Below are positions 1-7,399 of a stretch of 30,967 bases of DNA, in pieces (positions within the stretch are counted from its first letter, which is position 1; each line of letters opens with the position of its first letter). This stretch comes from JBPYFK01 sp051984675 (GTDB lineage Bacteria; Actinomycetota; Actinomycetes; Mycobacteriales; Pseudonocardiaceae), in assembly GCA_051984675.1 (NCBI GenBank), contig JBPYFK010000128.1, positions 1-30,967 of the forward strand, written 5' to 3'. Under the pieces are notes generated by a model, which searched no databases, was not told where the DNA came from, and saw only the letters and a program-made list of their open reading frames with translations. A program made the translations under genes and the position numbers.

Positions 1-1548
1 ACCGATGATCCGCTTGTGCAGCTCGTCCTCCATGCGGAGCAGACGGGTGGTCTCCTCCTCGGTGAGCTTGAACACCGGGATACCGGTCCAGTTGGCCAGC
101 ACCTCCGCGATCTGCTCATCGTCGACCTCGGCGACGGCGTCCAGATCGCCGGCCTTCCACTGCTTCTCCCGCTCCTCCTTGCGGGCGAGCAACTGCTTCT
201 CCTCGTCCCGGAGGCGGGCGGCCCGCTCGAAGTCCTGCGCGTCGATCGCGGACTCCTTGTCCCGACGCACGTCGGCGATCTTCTCGTCGAACTCGCGCAG
301 GTCCGGCGGGGCGGTCATACGACGAATCCGCATCCGGGCGCCGGCCTCGTCGATCAGGTCGATCGCCTTGTCCGGCAGGTAGCGGTCGTTGATGTAGCGG
401 TCCGCCAGGGTCGCCGACGCGACCAGCGCCGAGTCCGTGATGGTCACCCGGTGGTGCGCCTCGTAGCGGTCCCGCAGACCCTTGAGGATCTCGATGGTGT
501 GCTCCAGCGACGGCTCACCCACCTGGATGGGCTGGAAGCGCCGCTCCAACGCCGGGTCCTTCTCGACGTGCTTGCGGTACTCCTCCAGCGTGGTGGCGCC
601 GATCGTCTGCAGCTCACCGCGTGCCAGCATCGGCTTGAGGATGCTCGCCGCATCGATCGCGCCCTCGGCGGCACCCGCACCCACCAGGGTGTGGATCTCG
701 TCGATGAACAGGATGATGTCGCCGCGAGTCTTGATCTCCTTGAGCACCTTCTTCAAGCGCTCTTCGAAGTCACCGCGGTACCGCGAGCCGGCGACCAGCG
801 ACCCGAGGTCCAGGGTGTAAAGCTGCTTGTCCTTCAGCGTCTCCGGCACCTCGCCACGGACGACCCGCTGTGCCAGCCCCTCGACGACCGCCGTCTTGCC
901 GACGCCGGGCTCGCCGATGAGCACCGGGTTGTTCTTGGTCCGCCGCGACAGCACCTGCATGACGCGCTCGATCTCGGTGTCCCGGCCGATGACCGGGTCA
1001 AGCTTGGATTCCCGAGCGCTCTGCGTGAGGTTGCGACCGAACTGGTCCAGCACCAGCGACGACGACGGCGTGCCCTCGCCACGACCGCCGGCCTCGGCCG
1101 GCTCCTTGCCCTGGTAGCCGGACAGCAGCTGCAACACCTGCTGACGCACCCGGTTGAGGTCGGCGCCGAGCTTGACCAGCACCTGCGCGGCCACGCCCTC
1201 GCCCTCACGGATCAGCCCGAGCAGGATGTGCTCGGTGCCGATGTAGTTGTGCCCGAGCTGCAGCGCCTCGCGAAGGGACAGTTCCAGCACCTTCTTGGCC
1301 CGCGGGGTGAACGGGATGTGCCCGCTGGGGGCCTGCTGACCCTGACCGATGATCTCCTCGACCTGCTGGCGCACGCCCTCAAGCGCGATTCCCAGCGACT
1401 CCAGCGCCTTGGCGGCGACACCCTCACCCTCGTGGATCAGGCCCAGGAGGATGTGCTCGGTGCCGATGTAGTTGTGGTTCAGCATCCTGGCCTCTTCCTG
1501 GGCCAGGACGACCACCCGCCTCGCGCGGTCGGTGAACCTTTCGAACAT
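1..1548 (-). CDS. clpC: ClpC AAA+ unfoldase of the Clp protease (partial, C-terminus outside window)
   Basis: ATP-driven unfoldase that feeds proteins to ClpP in the cytoplasm. Only the first 516 residues are visible; the gene runs off the left edge. Two Clp_N repeats are seen, each with the signature GTEHILLGLI (residues 29-38 and 104-113). The first AAA+ domain has Walker A GEPGVGKT (211-218) and Walker B ILFIDE (278-283). A coiled UVR/M-type segment lies near residues 410-450, which distinguishes ClpC from ClpA. The second AAA+ domain, expected in a protein of about 850 residues, is missing because of the window edge. The ATG at 1548 follows GGGAG with 5 nt spacing, and the family N-terminus MFERFTDRARR begins there. 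The upstream region carries a ClgR operator and a SigR-type promoter. Identity is near certain. Confidence 0.97.
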   Translation of the reverse strand, partial: MFERFTDRARRVVVLAQEEARMLNHNYIGTEHILLGLIHEGEGVAAKALESLGIALEGVRQQVEEIIGQGQQAPSGHIPFTPRAKKVLELSLREALQLGHNYIGTEHILLGLIREGEGVAAQVLVKLGADLNRVRQQVLQLLSGYQGKEPAEAGGRGEGTPSSSLVLDQFGRNLTQSARESKLDPVIGRDTEIERVMQVLSRRTKNNPVLIGEPGVGKTAVVEGLAQRVVRGEVPETLKDKQLYTLDLGSLVAGSRYRGDFEERLKKVLKEIKTRGDIILFIDEIHTLVGAGAAEGAIDAASILKPMLARGELQTIGATTLEEYRKHVEKDPALERRFQPIQVGEPSLEHTIEILKGLRDRYEAHHRVTITDSALVASATLADRYINDRYLPDKAIDLIDEAGARMRIRRMTAPPDLREFDEKIADVRRDKESAIDAQDFERAARLRDEEKQLLARKEEREKQWKAGDLDAVAEVDDEQIAEVLANWTGIPVFKLTEEETTRLLRMEDELHKRIIG

Positions 1549-1729
1549 TCGCACTCCCTGACTGCTGCGCCGGCGCTTGCAATTTCCGGTCACGTCCCCT
1601 GCCGAGGCACCCGTGCCCGCATGGGTTAGCGCTCTAAGACCACTGTAGTAGGGCTATCCCGTCGCGGTCCGTGCCCGCGCGCAGCGGCTTACTTGGATTC
1701 CGGGCACCGTGCCGCATGACTTCTTGGTA

Positions 1730-1756
1730 AACACGGTACTGGCCTGCGACATTCCG
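1730..1756 (-). promoter_or_regulatory. Candidate SigR/SigH-type promoter of clpC
   Basis: On the minus strand, CGGAAT (1756-1751) is followed by exactly 18 nt and GTT (1732-1730). This fits the actinobacterial SigR/SigH pattern GGAAY-N18-GTT. It would start transcription about 175 nt before the clpC ATG. Control of clp genes by this sigma class is established in Streptomyces and Corynebacterium; its use here is inferred. Confidence 0.55.
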
Positions 1757-1783
1757 CCCGCCCGGGTCTGCGGTGGTGTTGTC

Positions 1784-1797
1784 CGCTGAGCGCGAAC
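1784..1797 (-). promoter_or_regulatory. ClgR operator upstream of clpC
   Basis: Minus-strand GTTCGC (1797-1792), five bases GCTCA, then GCG (1786-1784). This matches at all nine fixed positions the motif GTTCGC-5N-GCG reported for the Streptomyces activator ClgR at clpP1, clpC1 and lon. It lies 27 bp upstream of the candidate -35 element, a fitting place for an activator. Confidence 0.65.
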
Positions 1798-1901
1798 AGC
1801 TCGCCTGCGGCGGACCTGTGCGGTGGGCGAAGCACGCGTGGTTACGGCCTGCGTTCACCCTCCATTCACGCGATCGGGTGCACTTCACCTCACACCCTCA
1901 C

Positions 1902-2690
1902 TCATCGTGGACGTCCACTGACTGGGACCACCAGCGGGGTCCCCGCCACCGGGTCCTCGATCACCTTGGCGTCGAGGTCGAACACGTCAGCGAGGAGCTG
2001 CTCGGTGAGGACGTCGCCCGGAGGACCGTCGGCGGCGATGGCGCCGTCCCGCATCGCCACCAGCCGGTCGGCGTACCGGGCGGCGAGGTTCAGGTCGTGC
2101 AGGACCATGACGACCGTCCGGCCGCTTTCCTGGTGCAGCCTGCGCACCAGCTCCAGCACGTCGACCTGGTGCGAGAGGTCCAGGTATGTCGTCGGCTCGT
2201 CGAGCAACAGCAGGTCGGTGCCCTGCGCCAGGGCCATGGACAGCCAGGCCCGCTGGCGCTGGCCGCCCGAGAGCTCGTCCACCGGGCGTTCGGCGAGGTC
2301 AGCGATACCGGTGAGGTCCAAGGCCCGGACGACGGCGGTTTCGTCCTCCGGCGACCACTGCCGGTACCAGGACTGATGCGGGTGCCGCCCACGGCCGACC
2401 AGGTCCGCGACCGTGAGTCCCTCGGGGGCGACCGGTGCCTGCGGCAACAGGCCCAGCACCCGGGCAACCTCTTTGGTGGGAACTTTGTGGATCTGCCTGC
2501 CGTCCAGCAGCACGCTCCCGCGGCGCGGGCGCAGCAGCCGCCCGAGCGCGCGTAACAGCGTCGACTTGCCACAGCCGTTCGGGCCGATCACCGCCGTGAT
2601 CGTCCCTTCGGCGATGGTCAGATCGAGGCCGTCGACGACGACCCGCTCGCCGTAGGCGAGTCGCAGGTCGGATGCGCACAGCGACGTCAT
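1902..2690 (-). CDS. ABC transporter ATP-binding protein, FecE/FepC-type iron-siderophore importer
   Basis: Cytoplasmic ATPase of 262 residues that powers the two FecCD permeases encoded just upstream. Walker A is GPNGCGKS (36-43), the signature is LSGGQ (140-144), and Walker B is LLLLDE (160-165) followed by a D-loop, all in FecE-like spacing. The QSWYRQWSPEDE stretch before the signature is typical of ferric-siderophore ATPases. I start it at ATG 2690 because this overlaps the permease stop as ATGA (translational coupling) and gives the normal family N-terminus MTSLCASDLRLAYGERVV. A longer in-frame opening to 2903 only translates permease DNA in another frame. It is the last gene of a three-gene operon preceded by an iron box. 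Substrate class is likely ferric siderophore; the exact ligand is not visible. Confidence 0.93.
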   Translation of the reverse strand: MTSLCASDLRLAYGERVVVDGLDLTIAEGTITAVIGPNGCGKSTLLRALGRLLRPRRGSVLLDGRQIHKVPTKEVARVLGLLPQAPVAPEGLTVADLVGRGRHPHQSWYRQWSPEDETAVVRALDLTGIADLAERPVDELSGGQRQRAWLSMALAQGTDLLLLDEPTTYLDLSHQVDVLELVRRLHQESGRTVVMVLHDLNLAARYADRLVAMRDGAIAADGPPGDVLTEQLLADVFDLDAKVIEDPVAGTPLVVPVSGRPR

Positions 2691-3772
2691 GCGGAAACCT
2701 CCCGATACCGCCGGACGAGCAGGTAGATCAGGTACGGGGCGCCGAGGATCGCTGTGACGATCCCCACCGGAAGCTCCGTGCCGCCGAAGGCGGTCCGGGC
2801 GATCACGTCCGCGGCGAGGACGAGCGCCGCGGCGAGCACCATCGAGCCGAGCAGCGGCGGGCGCGGCGCGCGGGCGAGGCGTAGGGCGATCTGCGGCCCG
2901 CACAGCGCGACGAACTGGATCGGCCCGGCCGCGGCCGTGGCGACCGCTGCCAGCAGCACCGCTGCCAGCAGCAGCGCACGGCGTGCCGCGACGACACGCA
3001 CGCCCAGGGCGTGCGCCGTGTCGTCGTCGAACTGGAGAGCGCCGAGCGTGTGCGTGCCGACCAGGACCAGCGGGACCAGGATCACGAGCCCGACCGCGAC
3101 CGGAACGACCTGCTCCCAGCTCCGTCCGTTGAGGCTGCCGGTGAGCCAGACCAGGGCACGGCCGGTCTCGTTCACATCCCCGGCGGTCAACAGCCAGTAC
3201 GTGATGTTGCTGGTGAGGGCGGTGATCCCGACACCGACCAGCACCAGCCGCAACGGGTCCATGCTGGCGGTCAGCAGGTAGAGCGCCAGACCGGTGAGCG
3301 CCCCGCCGAGCAGCGCCACGACCGGTAACTCCACGTCCTCGACCGCGCCGCTGACGACGCCCGCCGTACCGCCCAGGACGACCATCGCGGTCGCGGCGGC
3401 GCCCGCACCCCAGGTGATGCCGAGGATGTCCGGGCTGGCCAGCGGGTTGCGGGCGAGCGTCTGGATGATCGCGCCGGACAGCCCGAGCGCCGCCCCGACG
3501 AGCAGACCGGTCAACGAGCGCGGCATCCGCAGATCGAAGATCACGAGTTGGTCGCCGTGGTCACCGCCACCGAGCAGCGTGCTCACGACCTGTACCGGTG
3601 CGATGTGGTAGTCCCCGAACCCAAGGTTGACGACGAGCAGCACGAACGCCGCCACCGAGGCACCCAGCAGGACGAGCACGGGCCGTAGCCGGAACATGGC
3701 GGACAACGGGCCGGCGCGGACCGGCGTCATCCCGACACGCCGGGGCGATGTGGTCTGGAGCCGTGCCGTCAC
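2687..3772 (-). CDS. FecCD-family iron-siderophore ABC permease (second subunit)
   Basis: Integral membrane permease of 361 residues with about nine to ten hydrophobic segments and FecCD signatures: RMPRSLTGLLVGAALGLSGAIIQ, then RNPLASPDILGITWGAG, and near the C-terminus GTELPVGIVTAILGAPYLIYLL. It would pair with the neighbouring permease to form the heterodimeric channel. I chose GTG 3772. It overlaps the upstream stop as GTGA and has AGGAGG (3788-3783) 10 nt before it. An internal ATG at 3730 (347 residues) is the alternative. Codon use matches the neighbours. Confidence in family is high; which siderophore is moved is unknown. Confidence 0.92.
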   Translation of the reverse strand: MTARLQTTSPRRVGMTPVRAGPLSAMFRLRPVLVLLGASVAAFVLLVVNLGFGDYHIAPVQVVSTLLGGGDHGDQLVIFDLRMPRSLTGLLVGAALGLSGAIIQTLARNPLASPDILGITWGAGAAATAMVVLGGTAGVVSGAVEDVELPVVALLGGALTGLALYLLTASMDPLRLVLVGVGITALTSNITYWLLTAGDVNETGRALVWLTGSLNGRSWEQVVPVAVGLVILVPLVLVGTHTLGALQFDDDTAHALGVRVVAARRALLLAAVLLAAVATAAAGPIQFVALCGPQIALRLARAPRPPLLGSMVLAAALVLAADVIARTAFGGTELPVGIVTAILGAPYLIYLLVRRYREVSA

Positions 3773-4839
3773 AGTCGCACCAACCTCCTGCGACGCACCA
3801 ACGCGATGAAGAACGGGGCGCCAAGCACGGCGAGCACCACACCGACCTGGACCTCGGCCGGGCGGGCGATCGCCCGCCCCAGGACATCCGCCAGCAGGAC
3901 CAGAACCCCGCCCAGCAACGCGGAAAACGGCAGCAACCAGCGGTAGTCGGGGCCCGTGCAGAAGCGGGCGATGTGCGGCACGATCAGCCCGACGAATCCG
4001 ATCGGCCCGCAAGCAGCGACGCTGGCGCCCACCAGGATCGCGATGGCCGCGATCCCGAGCCTGCGCCCGCACACCACCCGGTGGCCCAGTGAGCGGGCGA
4101 CATCCTCACCCAGTGCCATAGCGTTGAGGCTTCCCGCGTTCGCCAGGCCCAGGGCCATGCCGGCCAGCAGGAACGGGAGGACCTGTCCGACAACGCTCGG
4201 CTGGGTGACCGCAACGGACCCCACTTTCCAGAACCGGTACGTGTCCAGGCTCTGCTGATCCATCAGCACCAGCGCCGAGGTGATTCCCTGGAGCAGGGCG
4301 CTGATCGCCGCACCGGCCAGAGCCAGCGTCACCGGCGTCGCACCGCCGCGCGCCCCACGACCGACCGAGCCGATCGCGAACACCGCGAGGGCGCCGAGCA
4401 GCGCGCCCGCGAAGCAGAACCAAACCGACGCGTCGAGGCTGGTGATGCCGAAGGAGAAGGTGGCCAGCACCATGGCCAAGCCGGCGCCGTGCGTGATTCC
4501 CAGAATCCCCGGATCAGCGATCGGGTTGCGGGTGTGTCCCTGTATCAGCGCCCCGGCCAGCCCCAATGCGACTCCGGCGAGCGCACCCATCGCGGTGCGC
4601 GGGCCTCGCAACTGACGGACGATCAGGTCGTCTTCGGTCCCGGTGGGCGTCACCAGGGCATGCCACACCTCTCCGAACGGCACCGTCTTCGCGCCGATCA
4701 GCAGGCTGAGCGCGCAGCTGAGGACGAGCAGTCCGAGCAGGACCGCTGCCCCGATCACGCGCCTACGGCGGCGCGCGGCCAGCCGGTCAGCGGACGACGG
4801 TTCCGCTAATTCCGGTGATTCCGGCGCTGCCGCTGGCAC
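3769..4839 (-). CDS. FecCD-family iron-siderophore ABC permease (first subunit)
   Basis: Integral membrane permease of 356 residues and first gene of the importer operon. An Ala/Pro-rich, then Arg-rich cytoplasmic N-terminus (residues 1-27) precedes the first membrane helix. FecCD motifs include QLRGPRTAMGALAGVALGLAGALIQ, RNPIADPGILGITHGAG, a CGPIGFVGLIVPHIAR segment that couples to the ATPase, and a C-terminal PAEVQVGVVLAVLGAPFFIAL. The start is GTG 4839 with GGAG 5-6 nt upstream; the iron box ends only 19 bp before it. No substrate-binding lipoprotein lies in the operon or elsewhere in the window, so it must be encoded elsewhere or shared. Confidence 0.92.
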   Translation of the reverse strand: MPAAAPESPELAEPSSADRLAARRRRRVIGAAVLLGLLVLSCALSLLIGAKTVPFGEVWHALVTPTGTEDDLIVRQLRGPRTAMGALAGVALGLAGALIQGHTRNPIADPGILGITHGAGLAMVLATFSFGITSLDASVWFCFAGALLGALAVFAIGSVGRGARGGATPVTLALAGAAISALLQGITSALVLMDQQSLDTYRFWKVGSVAVTQPSVVGQVLPFLLAGMALGLANAGSLNAMALGEDVARSLGHRVVCGRRLGIAAIAILVGASVAACGPIGFVGLIVPHIARFCTGPDYRWLLPFSALLGGVLVLLADVLGRAIARPAEVQVGVVLAVLGAPFFIALVRRRRLVRL

Positions 4840-4858
4840 CCGCGCTCCGTTCGACGAC

Positions 4859-4877
4859 TTAGGTTAGGGCGACCTAA
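4859..4877. promoter_or_regulatory. IdeR/DmdR-type iron box
   Basis: TTAGGTTAGGGCGACCTAA matches the actinobacterial iron-box consensus TTAGGTTAGGCTCACCTAA at 16 of 19 positions; only the centre differs. A -10-like TAGACT (4882-4877 on the minus strand) abuts it. Iron-loaded IdeR/DmdR binding here would block the promoter, so the importer should be induced by iron starvation. Confidence 0.85.
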
Positions 4878-5033
4878 GTCTATCGGAACGAGGAAGGACC
4901 GGGTGGAGCGGCGCCAGGAAAGTCCTGTTCGCCCGCCCACCCGAAAAACCGTGCATTACCACTGGTCCACTTCGCCGGACAACTCATTCGCCGGAATCGT
5001 CGCGAAGCGGATATCGACCAGCGAGCGATAGCC

Positions 5034-5054
5034 GCCATGAGAGTGAGTCATGGC
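5034..5054. repeat. Inverted repeat GCCATGA / TCATGGC
   Basis: Perfect 7-bp arms (5034-5040 and 5048-5054) around a 7-nt loop in the gap upstream of the importer. It could be a small hairpin or an operator; nothing else supports either. Confidence 0.4.
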
Positions 5055-5159
5055 CGGAAGAATCGTGACGGTTACGCCGATCGTGCCTGACCGCAACCAC
5101 TTCGTAACCCACTCCCGGAGAAGACACCAGATCGGTACTCTTTCACCGCCTACCTGGTG

Positions 5160-5185
5160 GAATCTGAAAGAGATTCAATTGAATC
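5160..5185. repeat. AT-rich overlapping palindromes
   Basis: A 14-bp perfect palindrome GATTCAATTGAATC (5172-5185) shares bases with a second dyad, GAATCT (5160-5165) with AGATTC (5171-5176). Three GAATC/GATTC half-sites sit within 26 bp, unusual in DNA this GC-rich. It might be a protein-binding site; function unknown. Confidence 0.45.
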
Positions 5186-5219
5186 CGCACCGAGGCGGAT
5201 CATGGTGATTTCATACGTG

Positions 5220-5250
5220 GGCCGGTCGGCAGCGATTGCTCCGACCGGCC
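5220..5250 (-). terminator. Terminator-like hairpin after lsr2
   Basis: Perfect 10-bp stem GGCCGGTCGG (5220-5229) with CCGACCGGCC (5241-5250) and an 11-nt loop, about 60 nt past the lsr2 stop. There is no clear T-run, as is common in high-GC actinobacteria. Confidence 0.6.
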
Positions 5251-5285
5251 CGACGACGGCCTTCAGCGCGCTTCGGCGAGCCCCT

Positions 5286-5321
5286 TCAGTGCACCCTTCA
5301 GGGCGCCCTTCAGTGCGCCTT
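5286..5321 (-). repeat. Three 12-bp tandem copies of the lsr2 3' end, each with an in-frame UGA
   Basis: On the minus strand, AAGGCGCACTGA (the last three lsr2 codons plus stop, 5321-5310) is followed by AGGGCGCCCTGA and AGGGTGCACTGA. The copies stay in frame, so a UGA stop recurs every 12 nt. A decayed fourth copy may lie at about 5262-5270. Confidence 0.8.
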
Positions 5322-5660
5322 GTGATACTGCTCGACAATGTCGGCCGGGATACGACCACGATCGGAAACCTTGAGTCCCCGCTTCCGAGCCCATTCCCGA
5401 ATCGCCTGGTTCTGCTCACGGTCCGCACTCGCCGACCCGCTGGCGGCACGGCTGGCACCGGGCTTGGGACCTGGCTTCTTACGTCCTCCTGCCCGGCGAG
5501 CGCTCGTCACATAGTCGGCGAGCGCCTCTCGCAAGTCGTGTGCATTGTCGGCGGACAGATCGATCGTGTACGACACGCCGTCCAACGCGAACTCGACGGT
5601 TTCGTCCGCCTGGCCGCCGTCGATGTCGTCCACCAGGGTAACCGTGACCTTCTGCGCCAT
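5310..5660 (-). CDS. lsr2: Lsr2 nucleoid-associated protein
   Basis: Small DNA-bridging protein of 116 residues that binds AT-rich DNA and silences horizontally acquired genes in actinobacteria. The N-terminal oligomerisation domain (about residues 1-60, starting MAQKVTVTLVDDIDGG) is followed by a basic Gly/Pro/Lys linker. The C-terminal DNA-binding domain (about 80-116) has the AT-hook-like RGR (101-103) in VSDRGRIPADIVEQYHKAH. Length is normal for the family. Start ATG 5660 has GGGAGGA close upstream; a longer opening to 5717 lacks such a site. It lies 137 bp after lysS, with an AT-rich stretch in between that can hold its own promoter, and it ends in tandem repeats of its own last codons. 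Confidence 0.97.
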   Translation of the reverse strand: MAQKVTVTLVDDIDGGQADETVEFALDGVSYTIDLSADNAHDLREALADYVTSARRAGGRKKPGPKPGASRAASGSASADREQNQAIREWARKRGLKVSDRGRIPADIVEQYHKAH

Positions 5661-5762
5661 CTTCGCCGTCCTCCCCGGATTTCTTAATAGCGGACCCGAA
5701 TACCGCCATTTGAACATTAACGGTTTCAGGTTAGCGCAGCAAGAGTCGGGAACGCATCAACC

Positions 5763-5776
5763 CCCGGAAAACCGGG
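5763..5776 (-). terminator. Small hairpin after lysS
   Basis: CCCGG-AAAA-CCGGG, a 5-bp GC stem with a 4-nt loop, 22 nt past the lysS stop. It may be a weak terminator or attenuator before lsr2. Confidence 0.35.
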
Positions 5777-5797
5777 ACTGCCGGCGTTCGGCAGACC

Positions 5798-7369
5798 TCA
5801 TTCCGGGCGAACCAGGGGGAACAGGATCGTCTCCCGGATACCCAGACCGGTCAGCGCCATCAACAACCGGTCGATCCCCATTCCCACGCCCCCGCTCGGT
5901 GGCATTCCGTACTCCAGGGCACGAAGAAAGTCCTCGTCAACGTGCATCGCTTCCTCGTCACCGGCGGCGGCCAACCTGGCCTGTTCCTCCAACCGCTGCC
6001 GTTCCACGACCGGATCAACCAGTTCTGAGTAACCGGTCGCGAGTTCCATGCCCCGAACATAGAGATCCCACTTTTCCGCCACACCGGGCTCCGACCGGTG
6101 TTGCCGGGTCAACGGGGAGGTCTCCAACGGGTAGTCCCGCACGAAGGTCGGGGAATACAGGTGGTCACCGACAAGGTGTTCCCACAACTCCTCGACCAGC
6201 TTGCCGTGCCCGTGCGCCGGGTCGACGTCCAGTCCCCGGGTCTCGGCGTACTTGCGCAGAGTTTCCACCGGCGTTTCCGGTGTGACTTCCGCGCCGAGGG
6301 CCTCGGACAACGATCCATACATCGTGATCGAAGCCCATTCTCCAGAGAGGTCATACTCCGTGCCGTCATGCAGGGTCACGACCTGAGTTCCGAGCACCCG
6401 CTCGGCGGCTTCCTGAATGAGCGCACGCGTCAGGTCGGCCATCCGGTCGTAGTTGGAGTACGCCTCGTAGAACTCCAGCATCGCGAACTCCGGCGAGTGC
6501 GAGGAGTCACTGCCTTCGTTGCGGAAGTTCCGGTTGATCTCGAAGACCTTCTCGATCCCGCCGACCACACAGCGCTTGAGGAACAGTTCCGGCGCGATTC
6601 GCAGGTACAGGTCGATGTCGAAGGCATTGGAGTGCGTGACGAACGGTCGTGCGGCCGCGCCACCATGCAGCGTCTGCAACATGGGGGTTTCCACCTCGAC
6701 GTACCCGCGCTCGTGGAACGAGTCGCGCAGCGAGCGCAGTGTGTTCGCCCGCACCCGCACGGTGTCCCGGGCACGATCGCGCATGATCAGGTCGACGTAG
6801 CGCTGGCGGACCCGGGTCTCCTCGGCCAGGTCCTTGTGCGCCACCGGCAGCGGGCGCAGCGACTTGGCCGCCATCCGCCACTCGTGCGCGAACACCGACA
6901 GCTCACCGCGCCGTGAGGTGATCACCTCGCCGCGCACGAAGACGTGGTCACCGAGGTCCACATCGGACTTCCAGGCCGTCAGCGACTCCTCGCCGACATC
7001 GTTGCGGCTGAGCATCGCCTGCAGCTCGGTGCCGGTGCCGGAGCGCAGCGTGGCGAAGCAGAGCTTGCCGGTGTTGCGGAGGAAGATCACCCGGCCCGCG
7101 ACGCCGACGACGTCGCCGGTGCTGGTGTCCGGGGGCAGGTCCGGGTGGGCCGCGCGCACCTCGGCCAGCGCGTGCGTGATCGGCAGGTCCACCGGGTACG
7201 GGTCGTTTCCCTCGGCCAGCAGCCGCTCCCTCTTCTCCCTGCGCACCCGCATCTGCTCCGGCAGGTCTTCGGCGCCCTCCGGGGTGGCGGCGTCGGCAGG
7301 GTGGGCAGCGGCGTTGCGCGGGTCCTGGTCACTCACGTCAACTAAGGGTACGGACCGGTCGCCGGACAT
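5798..7369 (-). CDS. lysS: Lysyl-tRNA synthetase, class II
   Basis: Charges tRNA-Lys with lysine using ATP in the cytoplasm. At 523 residues it has the usual class II length. An N-terminal extension precedes the anticodon-binding OB fold (about residues 85-190), followed by the catalytic core. Class II motif 1 is around FHERGYVEVETPML, motif 2 is INRNFRNEGSDSSHSPEFAMLEFYEAY, and motif 3 at the C-terminus is GVGMGIDRLLMALTG. The start is uncertain: ATG 7369 has GGGAG about 14 nt upstream, while GTG 7336 gives a shorter protein but has no ribosome site. It lies 30 bp behind coaX and is probably read from the pantothenate operon, an order also found in mycobacteria. Confidence 0.97.
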   Translation of the reverse strand: MSGDRSVPLVDVSDQDPRNAAAHPADAATPEGAEDLPEQMRVRREKRERLLAEGNDPYPVDLPITHALAEVRAAHPDLPPDTSTGDVVGVAGRVIFLRNTGKLCFATLRSGTGTELQAMLSRNDVGEESLTAWKSDVDLGDHVFVRGEVITSRRGELSVFAHEWRMAAKSLRPLPVAHKDLAEETRVRQRYVDLIMRDRARDTVRVRANTLRSLRDSFHERGYVEVETPMLQTLHGGAAARPFVTHSNAFDIDLYLRIAPELFLKRCVVGGIEKVFEINRNFRNEGSDSSHSPEFAMLEFYEAYSNYDRMADLTRALIQEAAERVLGTQVVTLHDGTEYDLSGEWASITMYGSLSEALGAEVTPETPVETLRKYAETRGLDVDPAHGHGKLVEELWEHLVGDHLYSPTFVRDYPLETSPLTRQHRSEPGVAEKWDLYVRGMELATGYSELVDPVVERQRLEEQARLAAAGDEEAMHVDEDFLRALEYGMPPSGGVGMGIDRLLMALTGLGIRETILFPLVRPE

Positions 7370-7399
7370 CGCGCACCAGGTTTCTCCCGCTCAACGGGG

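Larger units (their letters stand above)
1549..1901. other. 353-bp gene-free region: clpC control region
   Basis: This gap lies between clpC and the upstream ABC ATPase gene, both on the minus strand. It holds a ClgR-type operator (1784-1797), a SigR-type promoter (1730-1756) and an imperfect dyad TTAGCGCTCTAA at 1625-1636 in the expected leader. An 84-codon minus-strand reading frame at 1634-1888 has Cys/Arg-rich composition unlike a protein and no recognisable domain. I see no clear terminator for the ABC operon here. Confidence 0.6.
4840..5309. other. 470-bp gene-free region between lsr2 and the iron importer
   Basis: From right to left it holds tandem copies of the lsr2 end (5286-5321), a strong hairpin (5220-5250), AT-rich palindromes (5160-5185), a 7-bp dyad (5034-5054), and the importer promoter with its iron box (4859-4877). 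Frames crossing it on either strand have no domain or convincing ribosome site. It is visibly less GC-rich than the genes around it. Confidence 0.6.

Noticed and set aside
16..1629. Long plus-strand reading frame (537 codons) opposite clpC
   Set aside because: It is the mirror of clpC in GC-rich DNA; composition is Leu/Gln/His/Arg-rich with no domain, while the minus strand encodes an unmistakable ClpC.
1634..1888. 84-codon minus-strand frame upstream of clpC
   Set aside because: Overlaps the ClgR and SigR elements, has an unlikely Cys/Arg-rich composition and no relatives I recognise.
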